DNA of 64,000 nucleotides. It comes from Paraburkholderia monticola. Its GTDB lineage: Bacteria; Pseudomonadota; Gammaproteobacteria; Burkholderiales; Burkholderiaceae. Position 1 is the stretch's first letter; every line of letters begins with the position of its first letter. Positions 26,061 to 34,623 of the stretch are shown in pieces. A model generated the notes under the pieces. That model was not told where the DNA came from and searched no databases. It worked only from the letters and a program-made list of their open reading frames with translations. The DNA is taken from positions 558,001 to 622,000 of the forward strand of contig NZ_LRBG01000038.1 in NCBI RefSeq assembly GCF_001580545.1, read 5' to 3'. The position numbers and the translations under genes are program-made.

Positions 26061-27239
26061 TTAGAACTTGTGACGCAGACCGACGCGGAACGCGAGCTGG
26101 TTGTCGGCACCGACGCCCGACGTGCTGAAGTAGCTCGTGCTCGAACCGATCTGTGCCTGCAGATCCTGCGTGCCGTTGCGGCCCGACGCGATCTGATAGA
26201 TGCCCAGCACGTACACGTCCGTGCGCTTCGACAACGCGTAGTCGCCGCTCAGGTTCACCTGGTTCCAGTGACCGACGTTCGCGCCGCTCAGGTGCATGTA
26301 CGTGTAGCCCGCGCCTGCCGTGATAGCCGGCGTGAACGCGTACTTCGCGCCTGCTTCGTACGCGGCGAACGTGGTCGACTCACCCGAGATCGGTGCGAGG
26401 CGCGTGTTCGTGTACAGGGCCCACAGCGTCGCCGCGCCGAATGCGTAGCGGCCGCCAACGCCGACCGTGCGCAGATCCTGGATCTGGCCGTTGCCGACCG
26501 TCGGGAAGCTCACGTTGGCCAGCGAGGTCGAGAAGGCCGGCGAGGCCTGACCCGGGTAACGGATGTCCGTGTACGCTGCGCCGATACCGAACGGACCGTT
26601 CGCGTAGTTCGCGCCGAAGCTGTACGCGCGCGACGAACCCGCCACCGGGGCAGCCGTCGTGCCCGTGCCCGGCGTGCCGGCGAAGCCGCCCGCCGTGTTC
26701 GAGAAGCCGTACATCGCGCCGAAGGTCAGGCCGGCGAAGTTCGCGCTGCTGTACTTGACCGAGTTGTTGATACGGCTCGACGTGAGCTGGTCGACGTCGT
26801 TGATGTGATAGGCGTAGTTACCCGCGACGGTCTGGCCGCCGGTCGCGTAGTTGGAGCCGAGGTAGTCGGTCGAGAACGAGTACTGGCGGCCGAACGTCAG
26901 CGAGCCGATGTTGTTCTGCGACAGACCAACGAAAGCCTGGCGGCCGAACATCGCGCCACCCTGGCCGGCGGTGCCGTTCGCGCTGCTGAAGCCGTTTTCC
27001 AACAGGAAGATCGCCTTCAGGCCGTTGCCGAGATCTTCCGAGCCACGCAGGCCCCAACGGCTGCCGTTCGCGACGCCGTCATCGTACTTGGTCAGGCTGC
27101 TGTGGCCGGTGGCCGTTTTCGAGTTGTTCACGTAGCTGATACCGGCGTCGATCAGGCCATACAGCGTGACGCTGCTTTGTGCGTGAGCGGCGGAGGCGAA
27201 GACGGCAAAAGTAGCGGCGGTCAGGATTTTTTTGTTCAA
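26061..27239 (-). CDS. Gram-negative porin
   Basis: A 392-residue outer-membrane porin. Signal peptide residues 1-20 end in AHA before QSSVTLYGLIDAG. The C-terminus VGLRHKF carries the terminal Phe. SRWGLRGSEDLGNGLKAIF is a shared porin motif. It is larger in predicted beta-strand content than in loops and should form a 16-strand trimer. It is preceded by a long non-coding leader (27240-27563). Substrate is unknown; general diffusion is likely. Confidence 0.94.
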   Translation of the reverse strand: MNKKILTAATFAVFASAAHAQSSVTLYGLIDAGISYVNNSKTATGHSSLTKYDDGVANGSRWGLRGSEDLGNGLKAIFLLENGFSSANGTAGQGGAMFGRQAFVGLSQNNIGSLTFGRQYSFSTDYLGSNYATGGQTVAGNYAYHINDVDQLTSSRINNSVKYSSANFAGLTFGAMYGFSNTAGGFAGTPGTGTTAAPVAGSSRAYSFGANYANGPFGIGAAYTDIRYPGQASPAFSTSLANVSFPTVGNGQIQDLRTVGVGGRYAFGAATLWALYTNTRLAPISGESTTFAAYEAGAKYAFTPAITAGAGYTYMHLSGANVGHWNQVNLSGDYALSKRTDVYVLGIYQIASGRNGTQDLQAQIGSSTSYFSTSGVGADNQLAFRVGLRHKF

Positions 27240-27563
27240 GGAACTTCTCCGGTTAGCAAAATTAAGCGATCGCGACGCGCTGCTCTACGGCAATGTCGCG
27301 CGATGGCCGGCAATTTAAGGGAACGCTGAGTAAGGTCTGTGACAGTGAAAATCTTTTTTCACGGTGTCGTGCCGGCGCGACACTTTCAGGGCGTGTCGGT
27401 GGCGGAGGGCGGTGGCGGGGTGGGTCGGCCGACCCTGGGAGAGGCGTGGGAACGCACGATAGCGGATCGCCCGCCGGGCGGCGGGCGATCGATTACTTCA
27501 GCGCGTGCGTGAAAATGCAGTTACATGGCCGGCCGCAACACGGGGTCGCGGCGGTTTTGAAGG
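27240..27563. other. Non-coding gap: porin promoter region and hairpin
   Basis: This 324-base stretch has no supported gene. The part next to 27240 holds the porin promoter and leader, with CGGAGAAGT-type ribosome binding bases just before the ATG. The part next to 27563 is the tail of the deacylase gene and contains the hairpin described separately. I see no RNA gene. Confidence 0.6.
27465..27490 (-). terminator. Hairpin after the M14-type deacylase gene
   Basis: A perfect 11-bp, very GC-rich stem (27465-27475 with 27480-27490) with a GGGC loop lies about 75 bases after the minus-strand deacylase stop. No T-run follows, so it may be a weak terminator or an mRNA 3'-end stabiliser. Confidence 0.5.
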
Positions 27564-28679
27564 TCAGTTGCTGAGCAACGAGCCACTACGGAACGGCGTC
27601 GCGCCGGCGATGCGCGCGAACTCGAGTCCGGCCGTCGCGAAGCGCGCCTGATGCCGCGCGTACAGCACGCCGGCCACGGTGTTTTTGATCGTGACGACGC
27701 GGTCGGTCAGCGGATCGATGATGTCCGCGATTTCGTGGCCCACGTCCACCCACGTGCCGACTTCACAGCGATACACGAGCACGCCGCTGAGCGGCGCGAC
27801 GAGCGGCTCGGCGCCCGCGAGCGGCGTCGCCGCGAATTCGAGCGGCGGCAGCGGCGCCGGCTCGCCCTCGACCACGCCGCGCGAGGTCAGATATTCGATG
27901 ATCGCCTGTGCGTCCTTTTCCGCGTACTCGTACGACACGTCGCGTTGGCCGCGCAGCTCGATCGTGACCGAGATGCCGCCGTTCGGAATCGGGAAGCGCT
28001 CGCCGAAACGGCCGCGCAGATCCGACCAGCAGAAGCTGTGAATCTCGTCGAACGGATTGCCGACCGAGTTCAGCGCGAGCAGCGACGCCTTCGCGTCCAG
28101 GTAGCGCGCGAGCGGTTCGACCTCGGGCCACAGGTCCGGATTGGTGTAAAGGTGCATCGCGGCTTCCCAGTCGCAATGCAGATCGAGCACGACGTCCGCG
28201 TCGTAGGAGAGCTTTTGCAGCGCAAGGCGTTGCGAACCGAGCTCGGTGGTCGGATGCTGCGCCTCGAGCGCTTCACGCATCGCCGTGCGGATGGCCGCGC
28301 GGTTCGCGTCGATGTCGCCGGACAGGCGCGACTCGATGACCGGCAGCACGAGCTCGGCGAGGTCGTAGAAGTTGCGGTTGAAGTTCTGCGCGCTGCCGGT
28401 TTCGAAGCGGCCGAGCATCTGGCCGAGCAGATGCTGGTTCAGGCCGATCGGATTCGGCACCGGCACGATCACGACTTCGCCGCGCAGCTTGCCCGCGGCT
28501 TCGAGCGCGGCCAGCTTGCCGCGCAGCGACCATGACACCAGCATGCCGGGCAACTCGTCCGCATGCAGCGACGACTGGATATAGATCTTCTGTCCGCCGC
28601 CGGGACCGTAGTGGAAACTCGTCAGTTCGCGGGCGGTGCCAAGCGACGGGGCAATCAGCGGATGGGTTTGGGTTTGCAT
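27564..28679 (-). CDS. Succinylglutamate desuccinylase/aspartoacylase family deacylase
   Basis: A 371-residue M14-like zinc amidohydrolase. The metal ligands are His39 and Glu42 in HADE and His168 in DLHCD. An acidic catalytic residue is likely in TIELRGQRD. The C-terminal part (VAPLSGVLVYRCEVGTWVDVGHEI) is a lipoyl-like barrel domain. Such enzymes remove acyl groups from N-acyl amino acids. It lies downstream of a basic amino acid binding protein gene on the same strand, which suggests use of acylated basic amino acids, but a terminator separates the two. Confidence 0.86.
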   Translation of the reverse strand: MQTQTHPLIAPSLGTARELTSFHYGPGGGQKIYIQSSLHADELPGMLVSWSLRGKLAALEAAGKLRGEVVIVPVPNPIGLNQHLLGQMLGRFETGSAQNFNRNFYDLAELVLPVIESRLSGDIDANRAAIRTAMREALEAQHPTTELGSQRLALQKLSYDADVVLDLHCDWEAAMHLYTNPDLWPEVEPLARYLDAKASLLALNSVGNPFDEIHSFCWSDLRGRFGERFPIPNGGISVTIELRGQRDVSYEYAEKDAQAIIEYLTSRGVVEGEPAPLPPLEFAATPLAGAEPLVAPLSGVLVYRCEVGTWVDVGHEIADIIDPLTDRVVTIKNTVAGVLYARHQARFATAGLEFARIAGATPFRSGSLLSN

Positions 28680-28874
28680 GGTTTTGACTTCGCGGTCCGC
28701 TCGAGCGAGCCGCGCTAGGTAGTTGATTGCAAGGGGGAAAATGCGCGGCGCTGCGCGCGGGGTCCACGTGCGCGGACTGCGGCCACCTGTCTCACGGAAG
28801 CCGCGTATCGCACGATCTTAGCCGATCTGTCACGCGATGTGGCTTGATGTGGCTCGATGTGGCGGCGCAAAAGA

Positions 28875-28903
28875 AAACGGGCTCCGCGTTGCGGAGCCCG
28901 TTT
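28875..28903 (-). terminator. Terminator after the ABC binding protein gene
   Basis: A perfect 13-bp stem (28875-28887 with 28891-28903) with a GTT loop. Read on the minus strand it is followed by T4-C-T4, a good rho-independent terminator about 45 bases after the stop of the solute-binding protein gene. Confidence 0.88.
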
Positions 28904-28946
28904 CGGCTACGACCGGCCAGCGCGGCGTGCGGCGCGCGTGGGCGGT

Positions 28947-29729
28947 TTAGCTGCCGTACACGTCGAAGTCGAAGTACTTCTTCTCGATCTTCTTGTAGGT
29001 GCCGTCCTTGATCATGTCGGCGATTGCCTTGTCGACCTTCACCTTCAGATCCGTGTCTTCCTTGCGCATGCCGATGCCGGCGCCGTTGCCGAGGATCTTC
29101 GGATCGTTGATGTCTTTGCCGACGAACGCGAAGCCCTTGCCGCGCGGGGTCTTCAGGAAGCCGATTTCAGCCTGCACCGCGTCCTGCAGTGCTGCGTCCA
29201 GACGGCCCGAAATCAGGTCGGCGTAGACCTGGTCCTGGTTCTGGTACGGCACGACTTTCGCGCCTGCCGGTTCCCAGTAGGTCTTTGCGTAGGTTTCCTG
29301 GATCGTGCCCTGTTCGACGCCCACCGTCTTGCCCTTCAGCGATTCGGCGGTCGGCAGGATCCCCGAGCCTTCCTTGGCGACGAGGCGCGTCGGCGTGTTG
29401 AACAGCTTCGCCGAGAAGGCGATCTGTTCAGCACGTTGCGGCGTCATCGACATCGACGACAGCACGCCGTCGAACTTCTTCGCCTTCAGTGCCGGGATCA
29501 TGCCGTCGAAGTCGTTTTCCACCCACACGCACTTCGCACCCACGCGCTTGCAGATTTCGTTGCCGAGGTCGATATCGAAGCCAACGAGCTTGCCGTCCGT
29601 GCCTTTCGACTCGAACGGGGGATAGCTGGCATCAACGCCAAAACGGATCGTCGACCAATCTTTAGCGTGTGCGCCGATCGAGACGGTGGCAATCAGAGCA
29701 ACCGTCAAAGCCGCTAGCAGTTTTTTCAC
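28947..29729 (-). CDS. ABC transporter binding protein for basic amino acids (ArgT/HisJ-like)
   Basis: A 260-residue periplasmic protein. The signal peptide ends at GAHA near residue 22. The mature part has IRFGVDASYPPFESKGTDGK and VGFDIDLGNEICKR, family-3 solute-binding motifs seen in lysine/arginine/ornithine and histidine binding proteins. The start codon is GTG at 29729, with GAGGAG upstream. No permease or ATPase gene lies next to it, so it must share a membrane complex encoded elsewhere. Confidence 0.9.
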   Translation of the reverse strand: MKKLLAALTVALIATVSIGAHAKDWSTIRFGVDASYPPFESKGTDGKLVGFDIDLGNEICKRVGAKCVWVENDFDGMIPALKAKKFDGVLSSMSMTPQRAEQIAFSAKLFNTPTRLVAKEGSGILPTAESLKGKTVGVEQGTIQETYAKTYWEPAGAKVVPYQNQDQVYADLISGRLDAALQDAVQAEIGFLKTPRGKGFAFVGKDINDPKILGNGAGIGMRKEDTDLKVKVDKAIADMIKDGTYKKIEKKYFDFDVYGS

Positions 29730-30334
29730 TGTTTATACTCCTCGGTGTAGTTCAATACGTCCCGCGGCGGTTGTGCCGCCTTGGGACGCCCGGCGCGACT
29801 CGCGGCCGGGCTTCTGGTCAGGCTGCAAGCCGGGGTGGCCTGCAACGCGCGCCAAGCTTATCAGTTCAAAAATATCGGGAAGCTAGTAAAACACCGGATG
29901 GCGCAGGAGGCGCTCCTCTAGAGCAACGCCGGCGCGCAAGCCAGTGTGACTGGATCGTACTCCGTTGGTGGGGGTGGCGTAATCTGCGTGTAATGAAACG
30001 ACGCTATCGAATCGCATTTACAGCGGTTTTCTCGCGAGTTTGCCGAACGGGTTTGAAACGCGGACCGAGCGTTAAAGATCTCGCCTGCATTTGCCGTTAA
30101 TTGAAAGCACCGTCGCGAGAACCACGCATTACACGTTATTACCCGCCCCCGATATTTTTTCGCCCTCGTTTCGATCCGGTGCAAAAACGAAGGCTTTGGC
30201 GCTATCATCGATGCTCCCTGCGTCGGAAGCCGACCACCGCGCAGGCGGGGATCGCTGTGTAGCAGTCGCCGGACAGCCGTCAAGATTTAAATGCCGCGCG
30301 TTTTGCGCTCGCTCAAAGGCCTTTCTGCTCAACG
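29730..30334. other. 605-base non-coding region between divergent genes
   Basis: No convincing gene is present. Short open frames here lack ribosome binding sites and family features. The centre (about 29960-30200) is less GC-rich than the surroundings. The region must carry promoters for the ArgT-like gene (minus) and the PotD-like/GGDEF pair (plus). An unusually long leader or a small RNA is possible but not supported by a clear hairpin plus T-run. Confidence 0.55.
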
Positions 30335-31570
30335 GTGTTATTCATGCACACGATGTTCACAGCGGATCAAACAGGCTGTTGTAAACAGACTTTTAAGCGA
30401 CATATCGCGGGCGTTGTCGCGGGAGCTCGCGCGGCTTTATTGCAGCGCCGTTTTTGCGGCGGGTTTTTGTCGAGCGTTTCATCGAGATTTTCGGCACCTG
30501 GCGCAGCGGGATTCTGGTCCGCCGTTGTTTCCGGTTTTCTGCCTTTTCTGATTGGCGCATTCCTGTGCGCGGGGTTCGGCGCGACGACGCCCGCCTCGGC
30601 CGCCGACAAAGTGCTGCGGGTGCTCGCGTGGCCCGGCTACGCGGACCCGGACGTCGTGAAGGCGTTCGAAACGCGTTACGACGCGAAGGTCGAGGTGACG
30701 CTCGTCGATTCCGACGAGGCGTTGTGGGCACAGATGCACAGTACGGACACGCCGCCGTTCGACGTGCTCGCCGCCAACACCGCCGAAATCCGCCGCTATA
30801 CGCAGGCGAATCTGCTTGCGCCGCTCGATCTTGCGAGTCTGCCGAACACGAAGAAGCAGTTGCCGCGCTTCCAGGCGCTCGGCTCGATCGAAGGCCTCAC
30901 GTCGGCGCGCAAGGTGTACGCGATTCCGTTTACGTACTCGTCGATGGGGCTCATCTACGATCGCCAGCAGATTCCCGTCGCGCCGCATTCGATGCTCGAA
31001 CTGTGGAACCCGCGCTATCGCGGCAAGGTGCTCGACTTCAATAGCGCGCAGCACAACTTCTCGTTCACCGCGCTCGCGCTGGGCTATCCGCATCCGTTTC
31101 AACTCGACGCCGCGCAGATGCGCACGATCGCGCACAAGCTCGTCGATCTGCGCCGCAACCTGCTGACCTATTACACGCTGCCCGAGGAGGCGACCGCGTT
31201 CTTCATCCAGCACAAGGTCGCGCTGATGTTCGGCAACTACGGCACGCAGCAGGTGCAGTTGCTGCGCCGCGCGGGCGCCGACGTCGGCTACGTGGTGCCG
31301 GACGAAGGCGCGCTCGCGTGGCTCGATTGCTGGTCGATGACGCGCGCGGCGAGCGACAAGCCGCTCGCGCTGGCGTGGATCAACTACATGCTCGAACCCA
31401 GTGTGAGCGCGTTGCTCACGCAGCGCCAGGGGCTCGCGAATACGCTCTCCGAGCCCGCGGAAGGCAACCCCAACGCGCACATCGTCTGGATCAGCCCGGT
31501 CGAGGATATCGACAGGCGCGAGCAGCTGTGGGCGCGGATCGTCTCGGGCGACCGGTCGGAGCGCTTCTGA
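30335..31570 (+). CDS. PotD/NspS-like polyamine-type solute-binding protein
   Basis: A family-1 periplasmic binding protein. The mature domain starts near ADKVLRVLAWPGYADPD and has FDVLAANTAEIRRY, IPFTYSSMGLIYDR and MFGNYGTQQVQLLRRAGADVGYVVPDEGALAWLDCW, matching spermidine/putrescine PotD/PotF proteins. With the start at 30335 there are about 50 residues before the hydrophobic signal core (FLPFLIGAFLCAGFGATT), so the true start may be further in, for example a TTG. No ABC genes are present. Its stop overlaps the next start by one base, tying it to a diguanylate cyclase. Confidence 0.83.
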   Translation: MLFMHTMFTADQTGCCKQTFKRHIAGVVAGARAALLQRRFCGGFLSSVSSRFSAPGAAGFWSAVVSGFLPFLIGAFLCAGFGATTPASAADKVLRVLAWPGYADPDVVKAFETRYDAKVEVTLVDSDEALWAQMHSTDTPPFDVLAANTAEIRRYTQANLLAPLDLASLPNTKKQLPRFQALGSIEGLTSARKVYAIPFTYSSMGLIYDRQQIPVAPHSMLELWNPRYRGKVLDFNSAQHNFSFTALALGYPHPFQLDAAQMRTIAHKLVDLRRNLLTYYTLPEEATAFFIQHKVALMFGNYGTQQVQLLRRAGADVGYVVPDEGALAWLDCWSMTRAASDKPLALAWINYMLEPSVSALLTQRQGLANTLSEPAEGNPNAHIVWISPVEDIDRREQLWARIVSGDRSERF

Positions 31571-33411
31571 TGCTGCACCGCGGCCTGACCTTCAAGCTAT
31601 CCGTGCTGCTCGCGTGCATCGGCGTGCTGGCGTCGGGCGCGACCGGCTATTACGCGTATCGCGCGAATCGCACGATGCTCGTCAACGAAGCGGAGCACAG
31701 CCTGCAGACGTCGACGGAGCTGCTCGGCCAGCGCATCGCCGTGTCGATCGACGACGTGGCGGCCGACGCGCTCGTGCTCGCGACGATGCCGTCGTCGGTG
31801 AGCGTCGCGCAGAGCGATGACGGCATCGGCACGAACCTCGGCCGCGAGCGGCTCGCGCAGGTGTATGCGAGCTTCATGCTGCATCACCCGGAGTATCTGC
31901 AGGTACGGCTGATCACGCGACAGCATCACGGCCTGGAGCTGATCCGTTTCGATCGCGACAGCGACGGCCTCGTGCGCGTTCAGGGCGACGATCTGCAGGA
32001 AAAAGCTCAGTTTCCCTATGTATTCGAAACGCTCGCGTTTTCGCCGGGCCGCATCTACACGTCGCCGATCGCGGTCAATCACGAGTACGGCACACACGCG
32101 GCCCAGGGCAAACCGACGCTGCGCCTCGGCACGCCGATCGCGGACGTGCGCGGCGCGGTGGTGGGCGTCGTCGTGATCGATATCGATCTGGCCGGCATGT
32201 TGCGGCGTTTGCAGAGCGATTTGCCAAGCGACTATCAGGTCTATCTGGCAAACGAGTGGGGCGACTTCCTGGTTCATCCCGACCCGTCCAAGACCTTCGG
32301 CTTCGACCGCGGCCGGCGCGTGCTGATGCAGGACAGCTTCCCGGTCACGAAGCCGCTGTTCGAGCAACGGCAAAGCGAGGCGCTCGTCAACGGTCTCGCG
32401 GGCTCCGGCGAGGCGGCCGGCCGCGTGCTGGCATTCGTGCGGCGGCCGTTCGGCGGCTCGGAGGGCAACCGCTTCATCGTGCTCGGTCTCGCGAAGCCGC
32501 TCGAAGACGTGCTGGCCGGCGCGAACCAGCTCGGCACCCGGATCATTCGCATGGTGCTGGTGTTCAGCGCCTTGTCGGTCTTGCTGGCGATTCTGTTCGC
32601 GCGGGCGCTGACCAAGCCGCTGCATCTGCTCGCGCATGCGGCCACCCATCTGTTCGCCGAGCACGCGATGCATACGCTGCCGCTCAAGCGCACCGACGAG
32701 ATCGGCGTGCTCGCACGCTGCTTCGAGCGTTTGCGCCGCGAGATCCGCGCGCAGATGGATGCGCTGCACAGCAAGCAGAGCGAACTCGTGCATCTGGCCT
32801 CGCACGATGTGCTGACGAGCCTGCCGAACCGCATGCTGTTCATGCAGAAGCTCGAAATCGCGATCGAGGAGGCGAAGTTCCGCAAGGAAGGGCTCGCCGT
32901 GCTGTTCGTCGACCTCGACCGCTTCAAGCAGATCAACGATCAGTTCGGCCACTCGGTCGGCGACAAGGTGCTGGTCGCCGTCGCGCGCCGCCTGAAGGAC
33001 GTGCTGTATGCCGGCGACGTGGTCGCGCGGCTCGGCGGCGACGAATTCATCGTGCTGATCGAAGGCGCGCGCGCGGCCGAGGTCACACCCACGATTGCCG
33101 CACGCATCATGGATGCGCTGAACGAAACGCTGACCATCGACGGCAATAGCCTGACGGTTGGCGCGAGCATCGGCATCAGCGAATTCCCGCACGACAGCGG
33201 CAATGCCGAGGAACTGTTGCTGAACGCCGACGCCGCGATGTATGCGGCGAAATCGGGCGGACGTTGCGCGTATCTGCGCTACCGGGATCTGCTCGCGGCG
33301 CGGCTCGAGGAGCAGGCCGAGAGGGCGAGGGAGCTTGCCAATGCCCAGCTCGAGCAGACCCGCGCTCCGCGCGATGCGATCGAGGGGCGTGAGGCGGAGC
33401 CCACTGCGTGA
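31570..33411 (+). CDS. Membrane diguanylate cyclase with CACHE-type sensor, HAMP and GGDEF
   Basis: A 613-residue protein. A membrane segment near residues 8-28 is followed by a periplasmic sensor of about 290 residues of the double-CACHE kind. A second membrane segment lies at about 323-345, then HAMP, a short coiled coil, and a GGDEF domain with intact GGDEF at 489-493. The usual inhibitory RxxD site is replaced by YAGD at 480-483, so product inhibition may be lost. It makes c-di-GMP. The one-base overlap with the PotD-like gene suggests that protein presents a ligand to this sensor, as NspS does to MbaA in Vibrio. Confidence 0.9.
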   Translation: MLHRGLTFKLSVLLACIGVLASGATGYYAYRANRTMLVNEAEHSLQTSTELLGQRIAVSIDDVAADALVLATMPSSVSVAQSDDGIGTNLGRERLAQVYASFMLHHPEYLQVRLITRQHHGLELIRFDRDSDGLVRVQGDDLQEKAQFPYVFETLAFSPGRIYTSPIAVNHEYGTHAAQGKPTLRLGTPIADVRGAVVGVVVIDIDLAGMLRRLQSDLPSDYQVYLANEWGDFLVHPDPSKTFGFDRGRRVLMQDSFPVTKPLFEQRQSEALVNGLAGSGEAAGRVLAFVRRPFGGSEGNRFIVLGLAKPLEDVLAGANQLGTRIIRMVLVFSALSVLLAILFARALTKPLHLLAHAATHLFAEHAMHTLPLKRTDEIGVLARCFERLRREIRAQMDALHSKQSELVHLASHDVLTSLPNRMLFMQKLEIAIEEAKFRKEGLAVLFVDLDRFKQINDQFGHSVGDKVLVAVARRLKDVLYAGDVVARLGGDEFIVLIEGARAAEVTPTIAARIMDALNETLTIDGNSLTVGASIGISEFPHDSGNAEELLLNADAAMYAAKSGGRCAYLRYRDLLAARLEEQAERARELANAQLEQTRAPRDAIEGREAEPTA

Positions 33412-33453
33412 CGCGGTGTTAGCCGTGTCGCTGACCCGCCTCAAGCACCCCCC

Positions 33454-34587
33454 TCAAACGATCCGCACTCCGCCGCGATACGTCGCGCGCGGCACCGGCA
33501 GCTTGTCGAGCATCGTCACGCGCACGAGGTCCGCGCGCAGCCCCGGCTCGATCGCGCCGCGGTCCGTGAGGCCCGCGGTGCGCGCCGGTTCGGCCGAGAC
33601 CGTCGCCATCGCGCGCGGCAGCGTCCAGCCCGCTTTTTCGACCAGATCGAACACCGCGGTCAGCAAGCTCGACGGCACGTAATCCGACGAGAGGATGTCG
33701 AGCAGATCCGCGCGCGCGAGGTCCAGCGCCGACACGTTGCCCGAATGCGAGCCGCCGCGCACGATGTTCGGCGCGCCCATGATCGTCGCGATGCCGTGTT
33801 CGCGCGCGGCTTGCGCGGCGACGCGCGTGGTCGGGAATTCGGCGAGCACGATGCCCTCGGCCTTGGCCTGCTCGACGTGCTCGATCAGCGTGTCGTCGTG
33901 ACTCGCGACCGGAATGCCGAGCCGGCCGCAACGCTCGACGATCTCGCGGCGGTGCGCATCCGCGTAACGTTCCTGTTCGACCGCGAGCTCGGCGAGCGCG
34001 GTCGCGACGCGCTCGTCGCTCATCTTGCCGTTGCGCTCCTGGAAGCGGCGCCATTGCTCGCGGTCATGCCATTGGCGCTGGCCCGGTGTATGGTCCATCA
34101 CCGACGCGAGCCGCAGCAGCGGATGCGCGCAGAGCGAATCGAATACCTCGAGCACGTCGGCGGTCGCGATCTCGCAGCGCAGATGCAGAAAGTGCTCGGC
34201 GCGCAGCAGTCGGCGCGTGGACAGCCGCAACAGCGACTCCGCGCATTGCGTCTGCAGCGCGCGGCCGCGCAGTCCGGCGTTGACGCGCGAGCCGATCGCG
34301 AGCGCGTCGAACACCGTCGTGATGCCGGCGGCGGCGACCTGCGCGTCGTGGATCACGAAGGCCGCGTCGGTATTCCATTCGACGCCGGGGCGCGGCACGA
34401 GGTGCTTCTCCAGGTTATCGGTATGCAGTTCGATCAGACCGGGCAGCAGATAATCGCCGTCCCAGTCTTCGGCGTCGCGCGCCGAACTCGCGCCGCGTTC
34501 GACGTCGCGAATCACACCGTCTTCGACGCGCACGGCGCCAATGAATACTTCGTCTCGCGTCACGACGCGAGCGTTGCTGATCAACAT
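33454..34587 (-). CDS. phnM: PhnM, ribose 1-methylphosphonate 5-triphosphate diphosphatase
   Basis: A 377-residue amidohydrolase-fold enzyme that removes pyrophosphate from the PhnGHIL product before C-P cleavage. Metal ligands H55-x-D57 sit in LPGLIELHTDNLEKH. VMDHTPGQRQWHD and SHDDTLIEHVEQA are PhnM motifs, as is GSHSGNVSALDLAR. It is the last gene of the minus-strand phn operon and ends 42 bases from the convergent GGDEF gene. Confidence 0.95.
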   Translation of the reverse strand: MLISNARVVTRDEVFIGAVRVEDGVIRDVERGASSARDAEDWDGDYLLPGLIELHTDNLEKHLVPRPGVEWNTDAAFVIHDAQVAAAGITTVFDALAIGSRVNAGLRGRALQTQCAESLLRLSTRRLLRAEHFLHLRCEIATADVLEVFDSLCAHPLLRLASVMDHTPGQRQWHDREQWRRFQERNGKMSDERVATALAELAVEQERYADAHRREIVERCGRLGIPVASHDDTLIEHVEQAKAEGIVLAEFPTTRVAAQAAREHGIATIMGAPNIVRGGSHSGNVSALDLARADLLDILSSDYVPSSLLTAVFDLVEKAGWTLPRAMATVSAEPARTAGLTDRGAIEPGLRADLVRVTMLDKLPVPRATYRGGVRIV

Positions 34588-34623
34588 CGACTTGCTCCGT
34601 AGTCAGTCGGGACTTGTTCCAGT

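Noticed and set aside
25494..27329. 611-residue plus-strand frame across the porin
   Set aside because: It runs antisense through a porin with a clear signal peptide and C-terminal Phe, and its predicted protein has no known fold.
29918..30283. 121-residue minus frame in the 605-base gap
   Set aside because: No ribosome binding site, no family similarity and uneven codon use; I treat the region as non-coding.
31597..33444. 615-residue frame antisense to the GGDEF gene
   Set aside because: It is a shadow: composition is Arg/His/Ala-rich and no domain is recognisable, while the plus strand has full CACHE-HAMP-GGDEF motifs.
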